The notes below the pieces were generated by a model that was not told the origin of the DNA, made no database searches, and saw only the letters and a list, made by a program, of their open reading frames with translations. From NCBI RefSeq assembly GCF_020509005.1, contig NC_063012.1:9176001-9240000 (forward strand): DNA of 64,000 nt. Reading direction: 5' to 3'. Source of the DNA: Fulvia fulva (taxonomy: Eukaryota; Ascomycota; Dothideomycetes; Mycosphaerellales; Mycosphaerellaceae). This document shows, piece after piece, positions 44,511-56,354 of this stretch. Both the position numbers and the translations under genes were made by a program. Position 1 is the first letter of the stretch. Every line of letters begins with the position of its first letter.

Positions 44511-47500
44511 TTGAGACACCTAATCTTACCACTATCCAGTACAACGTCAACAAAAGCCAGCACAAGGTCCAGAGAAGCTTTCTCCAAGCACTGGACCTAA
44601 AGAAACACCTAGTCATTGCAGTCCAGGAACCTTGGATCAACAGCAAATCTAACAGACCATCTACTGCTAACGACCCAAGGTATCACACACTCCTAGCCAA
44701 ACAAGGCACCCCTAGAACATGCATGTACATCAGCAAAGAGATGGCAACAGACAGCTGGGAACAAATCCAACAGGAAGGGGGAGACATCACCTCAGTCAGA
44801 CTTAACACCAACCAAGGCAGCATCCACATCCACAGTGTATACAACCCACCCCCCAGCTCCAGAAGCAGCACCTAGCTAGGCACACTACAACAGCTGCCAG
44901 ACATCCTGCAGAGTGACTCCCAACACATCGTGCTGGGAGACTTCAACTTGCACCATCCTACATGGGGATCAGACTTTGCACCTGCCCATCACTTCCTAGC
45001 TAACAGACTCCTCTCCACTACCCAAAGCAACAACATGCACCTAGTTACCCCAAAGGGCCTAACTACCTGGTCACAGAGAGCAAGCTCAAGCACCATTGAC
45101 CTGTGCTTTGCATCACATGACCTGCAGCAGAAGGTCACCAGATGCTGGGTCAACCAGGACTTGGAGTCCTCATCAGATCACCTCCCAATTCAGGTGGAGT
45201 TTGAAACACAGACACAGCAGGAAGGAGACCTAGAACCTTAGCTGGCCTGGAAAGCAGCTAACTGGGAACAGATCAGACAAGACCTAGAACAGAAGCTAGC
45301 TGGACTAGAGACCAGGAGACTGGAAACAGCCTTAGACATAGACCAAGCAGTGGCAGAACTAGTTAGAACAATGCAGGAAACTGCAGCAGCCCACACTAGA
45401 GAAAAGAAACAGTCACTGTACCAGAAGCCATTCTGGACAAAGGAATGCTCAGAGAAGGTCAAGGCAGCCAGGCAGGCCAGGAGAGCCCTTACCCAGAGTC
45501 ACTCCCAGGAAGCATGGGACAGATACAACCAGGCAACCAGAGACAAGAAGGCCCAAATCAAGAGGGACAAGATGCTGGAGTGGAGGTCAACAGTTGGATC
45601 CATTACCCAGAATCCTGAGAAGATGTGGAAACTAGCAAAGTGGGCAAGAAAACCACACAGGACAGAAACATGCTGCCCCAGTTTCCAAACATTGAAGACC
45701 AGGAAGGAGTAATCCAACACACTCTCCCAGGAAAGGCACAGGCATTGGGGAAACATTTCTTTGGCACACAGGTAGAAGCTGACCTGCAGGATCTGGAGGG
45801 CAGTGTGTATCCAACACCACTAGAGCAATCCTGCACAGTGGGAGAGGGAGAGATCAAGAGCATCATTAAGAGACTCTCAGGAAACAAGGCCCCAGGACCA
45901 GATGGGATTCCAAACTTGTTCATTAAGACATGCAAGGACCAGATCTCCCCTGCACTGTCAAACATCTTTTCACAGTGCATGGCCCAAGGACACTGCCCTA
46001 AACACTTCAAGGAGTCACTGACTGTGGTCTTGAGAAAACCACAGAAAGAGGACTACACAAAGCTAAAGGCATACAGACCTATTGCCTTGCTCAACACACT
46101 AGGCAAACTCCTGGAAAAGATCATAGCAGAAAGGCTGACAAACCTAGCTGAAGAACATGGAATCCTTCCTGAAGAACAGATGGGAGGCAGGAAACAAAGA
46201 TCAACACTAACAGCTGTGGAACTTATCACAGAGCAGATCAAGACCCTATGGCACTTTGGGAACAACAAAGCAGCCACACTCCTCTCACTAGACATATCAG
46301 GAGCCTTTGACAATGTCTCACACCAGAGGCTGATCCACATCCTGAAACAGAAGGCTATCCCTAACTGGACAGTCCAGTTTATCCAGTCCTTCCTCAGAGG
46401 CAGAACCACAAGACTAAGACTGGGCAGATACAAATCTGACAGCATGCCTACAGAGACAGGAATCCCACAGGGATCAACAATGTCTCCAATCCTGTTTCTC
46501 CTCTTTATGGCAGACCTGCCAGCAAAGCTAAACTCCAGAAACATATGAGCCTCGGGGTTTGTAGATGACACAAACATCCTAGCCTGGTCAGACAGCACAG
46601 AAGAGAACTGCAGAATCTTGCAGAAGAAACACAAGGAATGTGAGGAATGGGCTAGGAAACATGGAGCCAGATTTGCCCCAGAGAAGTATCAACTCATCCA
46701 CTTCAGTAGAGCCAGAAACAGACACAATATGCAAGCCCCAATCACTATTCAGGGACACACAACAGAACCCTTAAGTGAATTAAGGGTGCTAGGAATATGG
46801 CTGGATCCAAAGCTTAGCTGGGGACCACAGGTCAAGAAAGCACAGGCAAGAGCAGACAACAACAGGCAATCAATTGACAGGCTTACAGCCTCTATATAGG
46901 GAGCCACATTTGCGAAAGCAAAGGTTATGTACAAGGCCATTGTGAAACCAGCCATGCTATATGGAGCCCAGATCTGGTCAGCCCAAGACAAGATCCTAAA
47001 GAGAATTGCAGATCCTATCAGCAGAGCCTAAGCCTCCTGTCTGAAAAAGGTGCTTAGAGCATACAAGTCAACTCCAATAAGGGTGGTCGAAATGGAGTCT
47101 GGCTCCCCACCAGCCAAGCTCTACCTTCAAGGGTTGAGATACCAGTATGCAGGAAAGACGTCTGCATACCCAGCCCAGCTAGTAATCCAGAAGGCAGTCA
47201 ACAAAATCAGGAGCCAGTGCACAAGAAGGCACAGACAAGCAAGACCCAATCCAGCCCCACAGAAGCAGCAGGACCTGCAGAAGTTCAAAGAACTAACAGA
47301 ACAGCTGCACCTAGCCTAGCAGGAACAGGACAGAGGGGCTCAGGGGAGAGGATCAGCAGCCAGCCAAGGGAAGAAGCAACAGTCTCTAGCTGAAAGGATG
47401 GCAGGACTCCTCTGGAAGACTGAATGGACAAGAACCCCACAGAGGCCAGGAACCCCAAAGGCACTCCAACAGTTTGGTAGCCACAACTACCTACTGTACT

Positions 47501-47892
47501 CAGACCTGACCAGGTCAGAAGCAAGCATAGCAATACAAATCCGCTCTGAACACATCGGAGTCAGGGCATACCTACATCAGAGAAAAGTCCCAGGTATCGA
47601 AGACAAGAGTTGCCTATGCGGCTACCTGTCCCAGAATGTCGAACATAGACTTCTAGTTTGCAAAGAATGGAGTACAGGGAGAGGTGAATGGAGGGCAAGG
47701 GCAAGGAACAGAAACTTCCAAGCCATGATCAGCAATAAGGGAGACCTCCAGAGAATTACAAGGTGGATCATCCACCAAGGATTTTTGGAGCAGTTCTCTC
47801 TTACTAGGGAAACAGAGAGATGGATTGAGGAGAGAAAGAAGGAGGAGGAGAGCAGGAAGAGGGGGACAACTCCAGGGTTGCAGACAAGGTAG
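44507..47892 (+). pseudogene. LINE-C1 ORF2, endonuclease-reverse transcriptase (stops plus one frameshift)
   Basis: Starts MIETPNLTTIQYNVNK at 44507. Endonuclease: QEPW near 44626, VYNPPP near 44840, GDFNLHHPTWGSD near 44938-44975, SSDHLPI near 45169-45190. A one-base loss between about 45660 and 45700 shifts the frame from codon phase 44507 to that of 45625-47892. RT: KAPGPDGIPN, TVVLRKPQKEDY, YRPIALLNTLGK, LDISGAFDNVSH, TGIPQGSTMSPILF and catalytic FVDD at 46558-46569. C-terminal CLCGYLSQNVEHRLLVC near 47610-47662. Stops: TAG 44873, TAG 45239, TGA 46546, TAG near 46897, TAA near 47029 and TAG near 47317. It is the best-preserved LINE polyprotein here, with all catalytic motifs present, yet not translatable as one chain. 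No RNase H domain was recognised. Confidence 0.87.
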
Positions 47893-47979
47893 TCAGAGGC
47901 TAACCACCATGACACTAGTGCACCCTAATGGAAGGAAAACTGAGAACTCATAGCAAGGAAGCTATTAGAGAAGGAGAGG

Positions 47980-48006
47980 AGGTTTTTACCTAGGAACAGG
48001 TTTCCT
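47980..48006 (+). other. LINE-C1 3'-UTR hairpin
   Basis: AGG-TTTTT-ACCT-AGGAAC-AGGT-TT-CCT. Pairs differ from those of LINE-A but pairing is kept (compensatory changes). The identical inverted copy is at 61891-61917. Confidence 0.6.
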
Positions 48007-48094
48007 ACCTTATGTAGCAACATATATAGACATAAACCCGCATGGGCCGGAGGGCACCACAACGGGTAAATAAATCATCTATCTATCTATCTAT

Positions 48095-49380
48095 ATAATC
48101 TTGTTGCTAGCCGGTATTACTAGGAGGGCTACTTCTCCGACGTATCGAATTAGGTAAGGACTTATGCTCCTTACAACTTTCGCGAAGGCAACTAGAGAGT
48201 AGGGGAAATGCACTTATCGACTTAGCAGGTTGTAGGAGAGAGGTAGTACTACGATCCCGTCTACGTGTATAGAAACGGGTACTTACTTGTCGCCCGAGAA
48301 GCTCTAAGTAGGTGGATTAAGGCGAAGGTTGTACGGAAGCCTCTAAATTCGCGGGCGATTGCCAAGTTTCTATACGAGATAGTGTTTAGCCGGCATAGAT
48401 GCTGCTATAAGATTGTGCTTAACAACGCTAGTATTAACGAAGGGGAGGTAGAGAGGATGCTTGTTAGTATAGGCATTAAGCATATCCGGATCTTACCCTA
48501 CTATCCGTAGTTAAATATAACTATAGAAGTAGGACATCGACCTGTTCTAGCTATATTAGCTAAGCTTACTAAGAACACCTATAAGTCCTAGGAACGATAG
48601 ATTACTACGGTGCTTTAGTCTAATAGAACCACGGTATCTAGAATCACGGGTATAACGCCGGCGGAGGTTCTATATAGCTATCGTACTATTCTCCCGATCG
48701 AGGTGGAGTACCCGATATAGGCGAACTATAAATAGGGATCTATTAGATCAACGGAGGAGCTGTTAGCTATTCGGGCGCGTTAGTTATAGGTACGGGATAT
48801 AAGTCTTTAGGAGTTGTAGTTACGAAGAGTAAGGCTTCGTACCCTAAGTAAGGAATACTTCGATACTAAATGTAGTATTAACTTCTAGGGGTTCTAGGTC
48901 GGAGATCTTGTGGTCAAGTTCGACAAGCCGTATAAGGATGACCTATCTAGAAAGATTAGGTACCGCTAGTTTAGGCCGTATTATGTAGCTAAGGTGTACT
49001 CGGGGTTTAGTATATACGTCCTCGAAGAGCTTAATAGTACGAGGTTAAAGGGTATATAAGCCCGAGAGAACCTAAAGCTGATCCTATAGTTAAGACCGGA
49101 CCCGGAGCTTAATCTTCCTAACGCTAAAGACATTATAGCGCTAGAGGATAGGGTTGATATCGAGAATGTCGAAAAAGGCGATCTTCCGAACAAGAACAGA
49201 CCTACTACGTCCGAATCTAACGACGAAGAGGATGACGATATACTTCTAATAGGCATTGATAGGGCTACTACACTTCCGGAACTAGAATCTAAGCCGACCA
49301 GACTATAGGTACGGCCTTATAACCTTACTACGGAGGGGATAGCCAAATTCACTAGGATTTAGGTCAAAGGAGGGATAGGA
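48095..49380 (+). pseudogene. Gypsy-3 integrase and C-terminal pol fragment
   Basis: A third gypsy family, represented only by its 3' pol. Frame 48265-48510 reads DPVYVYRNGYLLVAREAL, LSRWIKAKVVRKP, AIAKFLYEIVFSRHR, VLNNASINEGEVERMLVSIG and IKHIRILPYYP, the core of a Ty3/gypsy integrase; the second Asp and the Gly-Pro-Glu that normally follow are replaced by NNAS. Downstream come GHRPVLAILAKLTK, LWSNRTTVSRITGITPAEVLY and LPIEVEYPIW, typical of a fungal gypsy group, then a charged tail with TSESNDEEDDD near 49200-49235. RT and 5' parts are absent. No LTR was recognised; a purine tract AAAGGAGGGATAGGA near 49366 may mark the end. RIP is intermediate. Confidence 0.75.
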
Positions 49381-50035
49381 CTCTATTATTTCTTTTTTCT
49401 TAGGCGTAAGGAGTTCACTTAGTAGTTTTGATTTCTAACCTTAGTTTAACTAGCTTCTAGTTCTAGTACCTAGTTTCTAGCGTACTTGACCAATTTCTAG
49501 GCTATATCCTTAATTTAAGAGTAGGCTTACTACGAAGACTAGACTTTGACTTAGCCTCCTTAGCCCTTATAGAATGAACTTACGATCTCCTTAATAACTC
49601 TAGACTGACTACTTGACTAGACGCCGGACCCGCCTTCTTTACGTATAACTTATAGGTATAGTTTCTTAGTCTATATTAGCGTAGCGGAGGTGAAACAAGG
49701 GACAGTTTCGTAATAGGGGAGGATATATTAACGAGCTAAGGGCCCCTTTAGACCCTGAAATTTACGCGTCGAATCTCGTTAACCTTTAACGGTTAATTAC
49801 GTAGTAGGGGTGTATAGGGGTACTACTAAGATATATATAGTTAGGAGGCGACCTTAGTAGGAAGCTAGGATTTTTTACGATAAATCTCTCTATAAGGCGA
49901 AAACACGGGAATCTAAAAATTTTAGATTTATTATCTTTTAGGACCACTATATATATATTTCACGGCCCGTAGACCGGTAAATATATACACCTACGCGCAA
50001 ACTATCCTAAGGTCACTAGGCGCGCCCTTACTTAC
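49381..50035. other. unassigned region, possible Gypsy-3 LTR or other remnant
   Basis: 655 bp without a protein block. It contains a perfect palindrome AATCTAAAA-A-TTTTAGATT (49910-49928) and the motif AGCGTAGCGGAG near 49680, which resembles the end of the candidate MITE at 2137. It follows the purine tract of Gypsy-3, so an LTR is possible, but a second copy is not present to confirm it. Confidence 0.3.
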
Positions 50036-52305
50036 TAGGGTGGTTAGTCGTCTATACTAGTAAGTTCTTCCCGCCTCTAGTCGAGGCTAATCTAAGCGAC
50101 ACGAATAGCTCTACTCCCCTAGCCCCTAGTATCGCGGTCCAATAGGAGGTATCCGAGGGAGAAGTTACCGCTATACTTAGGAAGTTACCGGCGAAGAAAG
50201 CCCCGGGGCCGGATAGGATCCTAAACGAGCTACTAAAGAAGTATAGAGATTAACTAGCCCTAGTAGTCGTAGCGATCTTTAACGCCTACCTATAGACCGG
50301 ATACTACCCGATAGTATTTAAACAATTAACGATAGTAGTCCTACGTAAGCCGTAAAAGGAAGACTATACGTAGGTGAAGTCGTACCGCCTAATTGCGCTC
50401 CTTAATACTCTTAGGAAGGCGCTTAAGAAGCTAGTTATAACGAGACTCTCCGAGGCGGTAGAGGAATACTCCCTACTCCCGGACACCTAGATAGGTGCGC
50501 GCCTATAGCGATCGACGCTATCCGCGATAGAACTTATTATCTCTAAGGTAAAGGCTATCTCGTATAAGAATAGAGACAAGGTAGCATCCTTACTTAGTCT
50601 AGACATATTAGGAGCCTTCGACTACGTATTATACCCGCGGCTACTCTATATCCTAAGGTCGGAAGGACTCCCTAAGTAGCTTATTAACTTCGTACGGTCC
50701 TACCTCTAAAACCGTAGTACGTCGATCCTAGTCGGCTAGTACAAAAGCCTATTTCAAGTAGTCTATACTAGGATCCCGTAAGGCTTAACGCTAGTACCTA
50801 TTCTATTCCTCTTCTTTATAGCGACGCTACTCCTAGCCCTAGAATCCTAGAACACCGCTACGAGCGGCTTCGTAGACGATACGAACATCCTAGCGTAGTC
50901 TTCCTCGACTAAGGAGAACTATAGGCTACTAGAAGAGAAGCACAAGATCTACGAGGACTAGGCTAGGAGGCACGGGGCTCGGTTTGCCCCAGAAAAGTAC
51001 AATCTGATACACTTTACGCGCCGGCTACGGTTCTATAATATGTAAGCTTCTATCTAGATATAGGGGCATACGACTAACCCGGTAAATTAGCTTAGGATCC
51101 TCGGACTATAGGTAGACCCGGCGCTACGGTAGAGGAAGTACGTATAGATAATATTACGGAAAGCTAAACAGAATATAGCATTATACTAGAGGCTTACTAC
51201 GTCTATATAGGGGGCGGACTTCCGGTAATTACGACTTCTATATACGGCTATTATACGGCTAGTCCTTACCTATAGTAGCTAAGTATAGTCCTTAGGCGAG
51301 AGGGCCTACCTATCGAAGGGACTCGTCGCGCCGCTAGCGAAGATCTAAAACTAATGCCTAAGGAAGGTTACCGGGGTATATAAGTCTATACTAATAAGGA
51401 TACTTAAGTACGAGACCGCTATACCGCCGATCGACCTATATATCTAGGGACTACGGACCTCCTACTTAGGCAAGTCGGTATAGTACCTAGTATAGAAGGT
51501 CATCGCTAGTATAGTCGTAAGGGCCCGCGAATTAGTACTAGCGTATAAGGGAATTCGACCCGGAAACGAGCCGAACTACCGGGTAAGGGACGAATAGCTA
51601 GTAATACAATAGGAAGGTAAGAAATCGTTTATAGAGTAACTATAGAAAGAGAGGTAGAACAACTAGGGTATAGGGTATAGTAGACGCCCTTAGCTAGCGG
51701 GACAACCTAAGGAATAGTTAGCTACGAATTCCGCGGTCAAGTACCCCCCGAAGCTTATCTACTACCGCCTTACGAGGGTATAGAGTAGTATAGCAACCTA
51801 ACTACGAAGCGAATATATCGGCCTCTAGGGGTACCTATTATAGAGGAAGGTTCTAGGATACACGAATACTAGCTACCCCTACGGCTATTACTTATAGAAC
51901 GTACGGTACGTACTCCTCGTCTATCCGAGGTAGTCGCTAGGAAGGGGGGAGTAGATAGTAAAGGCGAGGAACCGGACGATTAGGGCACTTCTTAATAACG
52001 TTAAGGACCTACGGCGTATTACGAACTAGATACTAGAGAAGGGCTAGCTAGAATAGTACCGCCTAGTAGGAGTAGTATAGAAAGAGAGGACACGGCGTAG
52101 CGCGACGAGACCGGCTAGGAGCGGGGGCTAACGGGGTAGTAATATAGACTACGTACGTTTAGAGGGAAAGCTAATCTAGATAAGGAGTAGCCGGCGGCGG
52201 GAAGGGTTTTTACCTATTCGGGTTTCCCTTTATATATAACAATAGATGTATACCTATATAGGCCGAATAGGGTCCTAGAATAGGGGAATAACAAATCTAT
52301 CTATT
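50036..52305 (+). mobile_element. LINE-B2, 5'-truncated LINE
   Basis: Same family as LINE-B1, extending about 180 bp further 5' into the segment before the RT core. Hairpin GGG-TTTTT-ACCTATTCGGGT-TT-CCC at 52204-52228 and a short tail AAATCTATCTATT at the end. The 3' flank (AACGACAAGTAGGAGCC) is Gypsy-1 pol, but the matching 5' flank is absent, so the 5' side has been rearranged or deleted. Confidence 0.82.
50046..52170 (+). pseudogene. LINE-B2 reverse transcriptase fragment (RIP-broken)
   Basis: Begins VVYTSKFFPPLVEANLSD (equivalent of ALADHFFSTQVEADLTD in LINE-A), then VTAILRKLPAKKAPGPDRIL, the RPIALL-type block, LDILGAFDYV and an intact SGFVDDTNIL near 50865-50892. It is almost collinear with LINE-B1 and differs from it mostly at CA/TG versus TA positions. 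There are stops in every long frame and no endonuclease. Confidence 0.77.
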
Positions 52306-54157
52306 AACGACAAGTAGGAGCCTATAATTACTAAGCAAAGCTTCGAAGTAGCTCTAAAGACCCGATTACTATATCAAGCTACCGTTAAAGAAGACGATAA
52401 AGGAGATCTAGTCTAGACTATAACTTCCGACGTAATTATAAAGTAACGACCTAAGCCCGAGATATCGACCGAGACGCCGCCCGTACCGATACTACCGGAT
52501 ATCGATATCTAGGAAGTTAGTAAAGTAGCTATCGATAGAATAGCTAGGCAAAAGGGAGCCAAAGTATATATAATGTTTATTTTCGATAAGAACGAACAAT
52601 AGTAACTAGAGGATCTCCGCGTAACGGACCCTTTAATAGCTTATACTATAAGTACTCGGAATATACGTAAGGTAGTAGTATATAGGCCCGATACTAGCTA
52701 TAGGATGCTATCCGATAACAAGACTATCGAACGACTAGATACTCGAGTAGCGGCGTTCGTACTAGTAGCGTAGCGTACTAGCCCGATACTATCCGCTTAT
52801 AAGATATACGTATAGTCTAATATTAATAAGTTTATAAAGAAAAAGGAGGAGATAATCGATCCGAAGGATCACCTCCTACCTATCTATTACGAGTTTATAT
52901 ACGTCTTTTCTAAGTAAGATACGAAGGAGCTCCTACCGTATAGGCTAGGTATCGACTATAAGATTAAACTGAAGCCTAGCGCGGCTCCGCCCTTTAGCCG
53001 ACCTTACCGTATATTAAACTAAGAGGACGAGGTAATAGCTTATTAGGTCTAAGAACAATTGGCCTAGAAGGGTATCCGTAGATACGAAGGAAGGGCAGAC
53101 GTATCTTCACCTATACTTATCGTTAAGAAATCTAGCGGAGGACTTAGAGTTTATATCGACTATAGATAGGTAAACGAACGTACGATAAAATCTAGGTCTC
53201 CTATACCTCTAATATAGGACATACTCAACCGTATTATAGGGAAGAAGTACTTTACTAAGCTAGATATTATCGCCGCCTTTAACCGTATACGTATAGCGGA
53301 AGGGTCGGAATAGCTCACGGCGTTTACGATACGGTATAGCTAGTTCGAGTACCTAGTAATACCGTTTAGACTATATAATATACCCGGGACATTTCAATCG
53401 TATATTAACGATACCCTAAGAGAGTTCCTCGACGACTTTACGTCCGCGTACCTCGACGACATCCTAATCTTTAGCGATACGCTCGAAGAACATATCGAGT
53501 ATATAAAGAAGGTACTCCGTAAATACGGTAAGGCGGGCCTTTAGCTCGATATCTCTAAATACGAGTTCTATACTTAGTCTACTAAGTACCTCGGATTGAT
53601 TATCGGTAAGGATAGCGGATTAATAGACCTAGCTAAGGTATAAGCGATACGTAAATATAGGACTCCTACTAACGTAAAAGACATCCTTACGTTTAATAGA
53701 TTCTTAGGCTTCTATCGACGCTTTATTAAGGACTATAGCAAGATAGTTCTGCCTATAGTAAAGCTAACTAAGAAGGATAACCTCTAGTACTAGACAAACG
53801 AATATTAGAATACGTTCGAAGGACTAAAGTAAGCATTTACCGACGCTAAGGGAACAGTACTAGCGATGTTTATCCCCGGGAGACGTACCGTCTTAGAGAC
53901 TAACGTAAGCGACTTTCTAACCGTAGTAGTCCTATCGTAATATAACGAGGATAATATCCTCCGCCCTATTATATACCTATCGAAAAAGATAAGCCCGTAG
54001 GAGTATAACTACGACATCTACGACAAGGAGTTACTCGTAATCGTTAAGGCGTTTAAGGAATAGAAGCTAGAGCTAATAGCCGGCGACATCGATAAACTAG
54101 ACTTTAAGAACTTTACCGACCTAAGCGGCTACCCTATACTCGTCTATAGCGACTAAC
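52306..54157 (+). pseudogene. Gypsy-1 plus copy: reverse transcriptase and start of RNase H (RIP-broken)
   Basis: Resumes at a point equivalent to 25690 of the minus copy. Read with TAG as former Trp: pre-RT linker, then YRLGIDYKIKLKP (about 52945), RPYRI, SSPILIVKKSSGGLR (about 53105), VYIDYRWVN, FTKLDIIAAFNRIRI (53250-53300), [18 protein letters not shown] (53345-53395), and the catalytic [11 protein letters not shown] at about 53446-53478, intact here although YLDN in the minus copy. RNase H begins LETNVSDFLTVVVL (about 53896) with IYLSKKISPWEYNYDIYDKELL (about 53970-54040). It is cut at 54157 by Gypsy-2 within ILVYSDY; the frame continues at 59154. Confidence 0.83.
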
Positions 54158-54677
54158 TGTCATAGTCTCCCTATAGAGTATATAGAAGGTAGGGATAGAA
54201 GAGCCTTAGAGTGCTTAGAAGTCGTTAAGAAGTAACAGTCTAGCTTAGTGTATAAGCGCTAAGAATTATATACCCCGTAATATTCACTACGGGACCTAGC
54301 CCTCCAAATTCACCCCTCTACTAAACCTTAACAGATTCACTTCGGCTCGTAACTATATAACTTACGGCACTCCCGCGAGTACCCGCGACTACGCTAGACC
54401 CTAGAAGAAGCACGTAGAAGACTCGGAACGTAGGGTAGGTTGAAATAAGGTTTTAAGTAAAGCTACTAAGCGCGGCTTCGTACGGGTTAGCCCTATTAAT
54501 ACGGGGACATATACTCGCGAGGGTCGCGTATAAATATCTAGCCTTCCCTAGGCCTCTCTTACTTTCTTCGTCTTTCGTTTTGTGTAGCAATTATACTTTA
54601 CCCTTTTATATCTACACTTCGTACCTATATTCTTACTTTCACCCTTATATCTTATAGGCTAGGCTCTCGCCCTAATA
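54158..54677 (+). repeat. Gypsy-2 5' LTR (520 bp)
   Basis: TGTCATAGTCTCC to CGCCCTAATA. TATAAATA at 54529-54536 is a good core promoter; transcription would start near 54560-54570. GTCTTTCGT at 54570-54578 is complementary to ACGAAAGAC at 54680-54688, immediately past the LTR. Confidence 0.88.
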
Positions 54678-54679
54678 TT

Positions 54680-54688
54680 ACGAAAGAC
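54680..54688 (+). promoter_or_regulatory. candidate self-priming primer-binding site of Gypsy-2
   Basis: ACGAAAGAC starts 2 nt after the LTR and pairs over 9 nt with GTCTTTCGT at the predicted start of the transcript (54570-54578). Tf1 and related chromoviruses prime reverse transcription by folding the first nucleotides of their own mRNA onto such a site. No match to a tRNA 3' end was seen. Confidence 0.5.
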
Positions 54689-54719
54689 TAACAAACCGTT
54701 AACTACTCGAGTTATCCTT

Positions 54720-55860
54720 ATGGGTGACCACGCCACCGATAGAGGTGTTAACCTCGACAACTAAGACACTCTATTCTACTTTAGTAAGTAGACTAATATC
54801 CCCTTCTCAAACGCCGCTACCTTCGGTACCTAGGTAAACGCTAACCCCGACACCGCCTACGCTCTTATTAACCGCACCGTCTCCTCTTTCCGCGAGACCG
54901 CCTAGTAGGTCGAGTAAGTAAACAACTAAGCAATATACCTTTAAGGTATTGTGAACACCTTCTAGAACCTCGCCCCGTACGCCGACGATAACCGCCGCTA
55001 GTACTTCTCTAAGAAGGTTAACGACCTAGACGAGTTCGACGGTAATAAGAGCAAGTTTAAGGCATTTAAGACACAGCTCACTATTAAGCTATTAGCTAAT
55101 GCCGACCACTTTCCGTAAGAGAAGGACAAAGTTACGTACGTCTTCTCCCTCCTTCGGGGAGACGCCGCGGCTTAGATATAACACTATATCGACGACGCTA
55201 CGTAGACTATCGGCTGCCCGGACGTCCTTACCTTAATATAGGACCTCCGTACTGCCTTTAGTGATCTAGACCGTAGAGCCACCGCCTAGAACGCTATCTA
55301 TAACCTCCTCTAGAAGAACAAGAGCTTCGCCGAGTACCTCGCGGCCTTTAACCGCGACATCGGGTTTACCGGCTATAACGAAGAGACTAAGAAGAGCACT
55401 CTCCGCCGTGGTTTGTTAGTAGAGCTTCTTCGAGCCCTCGAGGACAAGGACGTCGGTACTATAAGCTTCCGTAAGCTCGTCGAGACCTACTAGCGCCTCG
55501 ACTCTAATATAAAATACACCGCCTCTCTCCTCGCTTCCCGTTCTTAAGGTCGTTAGCCTCGTAGTCCCGGAAGCCACTTCGCTACTCTACTAGGCGCCGC
55601 CGCTCCTACGGCTCTCCCTCCCGTCTCTATAGGTAACGCTATAGATCTTAGCGCTAGTACCGCCGTCCCTCGAGTCTAGGGCCTCGTTAACGGTAAGCTC
55701 ACTCCCGAAGAGAAGCTTCGCCGTCGCTAGGCCGGACTCTACACCTACTACGGCGGTCTAGGCTATATCGTAGCTAACTATCCGTAGCTCGCTACCCGTA
55801 ACGCCCGTAAACCGGTTCGCGGCGCTATCGGCGCTATCGAGCCTACTCCTACTACTCCCG
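54720..55860 (+). pseudogene. Gypsy-2 gag (RIP-broken)
   Basis: Starts at ATG 54720 (MGDHATDRGVNL). Read through TAG, the capsid-like domain of Ty3-type gag is evident: KFKAFKTQLTIKLLANADHF (about 55050), VFSLLRGDAAAWIWHYIDD (about 55140-55190), LIWDLRTAFSDLD, then the NKSFAEYLAAFNRDIGFTGY block (about 55318-55380) and RRGLLVELLRALED. The nucleocapsid knuckle near 55738-55796 reads YTYYGGLGYIVANYP where C-x2-C-x4-H-x4-C is expected: Cys and His codons have become Tyr. The protein would form the particle and package RNA; it is non-functional here through stops and loss of zinc ligands. Confidence 0.8.
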
Positions 55861-55939
55861 CTAAGCAGGAAAAAGCCTAGGTCTTCCTTATCGACGCGAT
55901 AAAGACTAAGAATAACGTTTACCGAAAGTGAAGAGAGGA

Positions 55940-56340
55940 AAGAAGTTGAGGATTAATATAGTATAGCTAGACCTATACGACGAGACGGGCAAGGACTACG
56001 CTTATAAACCGTTCGTTACGAATATAAATATCGGCTTAAAGAAACTCTCTTCTTCTAATCTTACTCTTATAGACACTAGCGTACTAGGCGAGTCTTTTAT
56101 AGACTATAAACTCGCGACCTCTCTTAACCTCGAGCCCTAGGAACTAAAGTACCCTCGTACCCTTAAACTCTTTAACGGTACGGAGACTACTACTAGTAAG
56201 ATTACTTATATTATATATACGTTAATCACCCTCGGAGGCAAGCGTATGTCGATTACTAGCTTCCTTACGTCCCTACCGTATTAGAAGTGTATCCTCGGCC
56301 TCCCCTAGTTTAGACGACACCGACCTATTATCGCCTAAAT
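55940..56340 (+). pseudogene. Gypsy-2 protease region ending at the RT deletion
   Basis: Residual reading LTLIDTSVLGESFID near 56055-56105 is the retroviral-type aspartic protease active site (usual form D-S-G-A; here DTSV), with ITSFLTSLPYWKCILGLPWFRRHRPII near 56250-56330 forming the C-terminal flap region (ILGLPWF). Directly after it, where the connection and reverse transcriptase should begin, the sequence jumps to the start of RNase H. It would process the polyprotein in intact relatives. Confidence 0.72.
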
Positions 56341-56354
56341 CCCCCTAGTTACCT

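Larger units (their letters stand above)
43236..48094 (+). mobile_element. LINE-C1, nearly complete, lightly mutated Tad-like LINE
   Basis: Full ORF1 and ORF2, 3' hairpin (47980-48006), conserved distal block and (ATCT)n tail ending near 48094. Base composition is unlike its surroundings: CpA and TpG are common and long frames survive. No unambiguous target duplication was found; the 5' end is placed just before the ORF1 ATG and may be truncated. Its last 2.2 kb reappears inverted and ungapped as LINE-C2. Confidence 0.85.
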
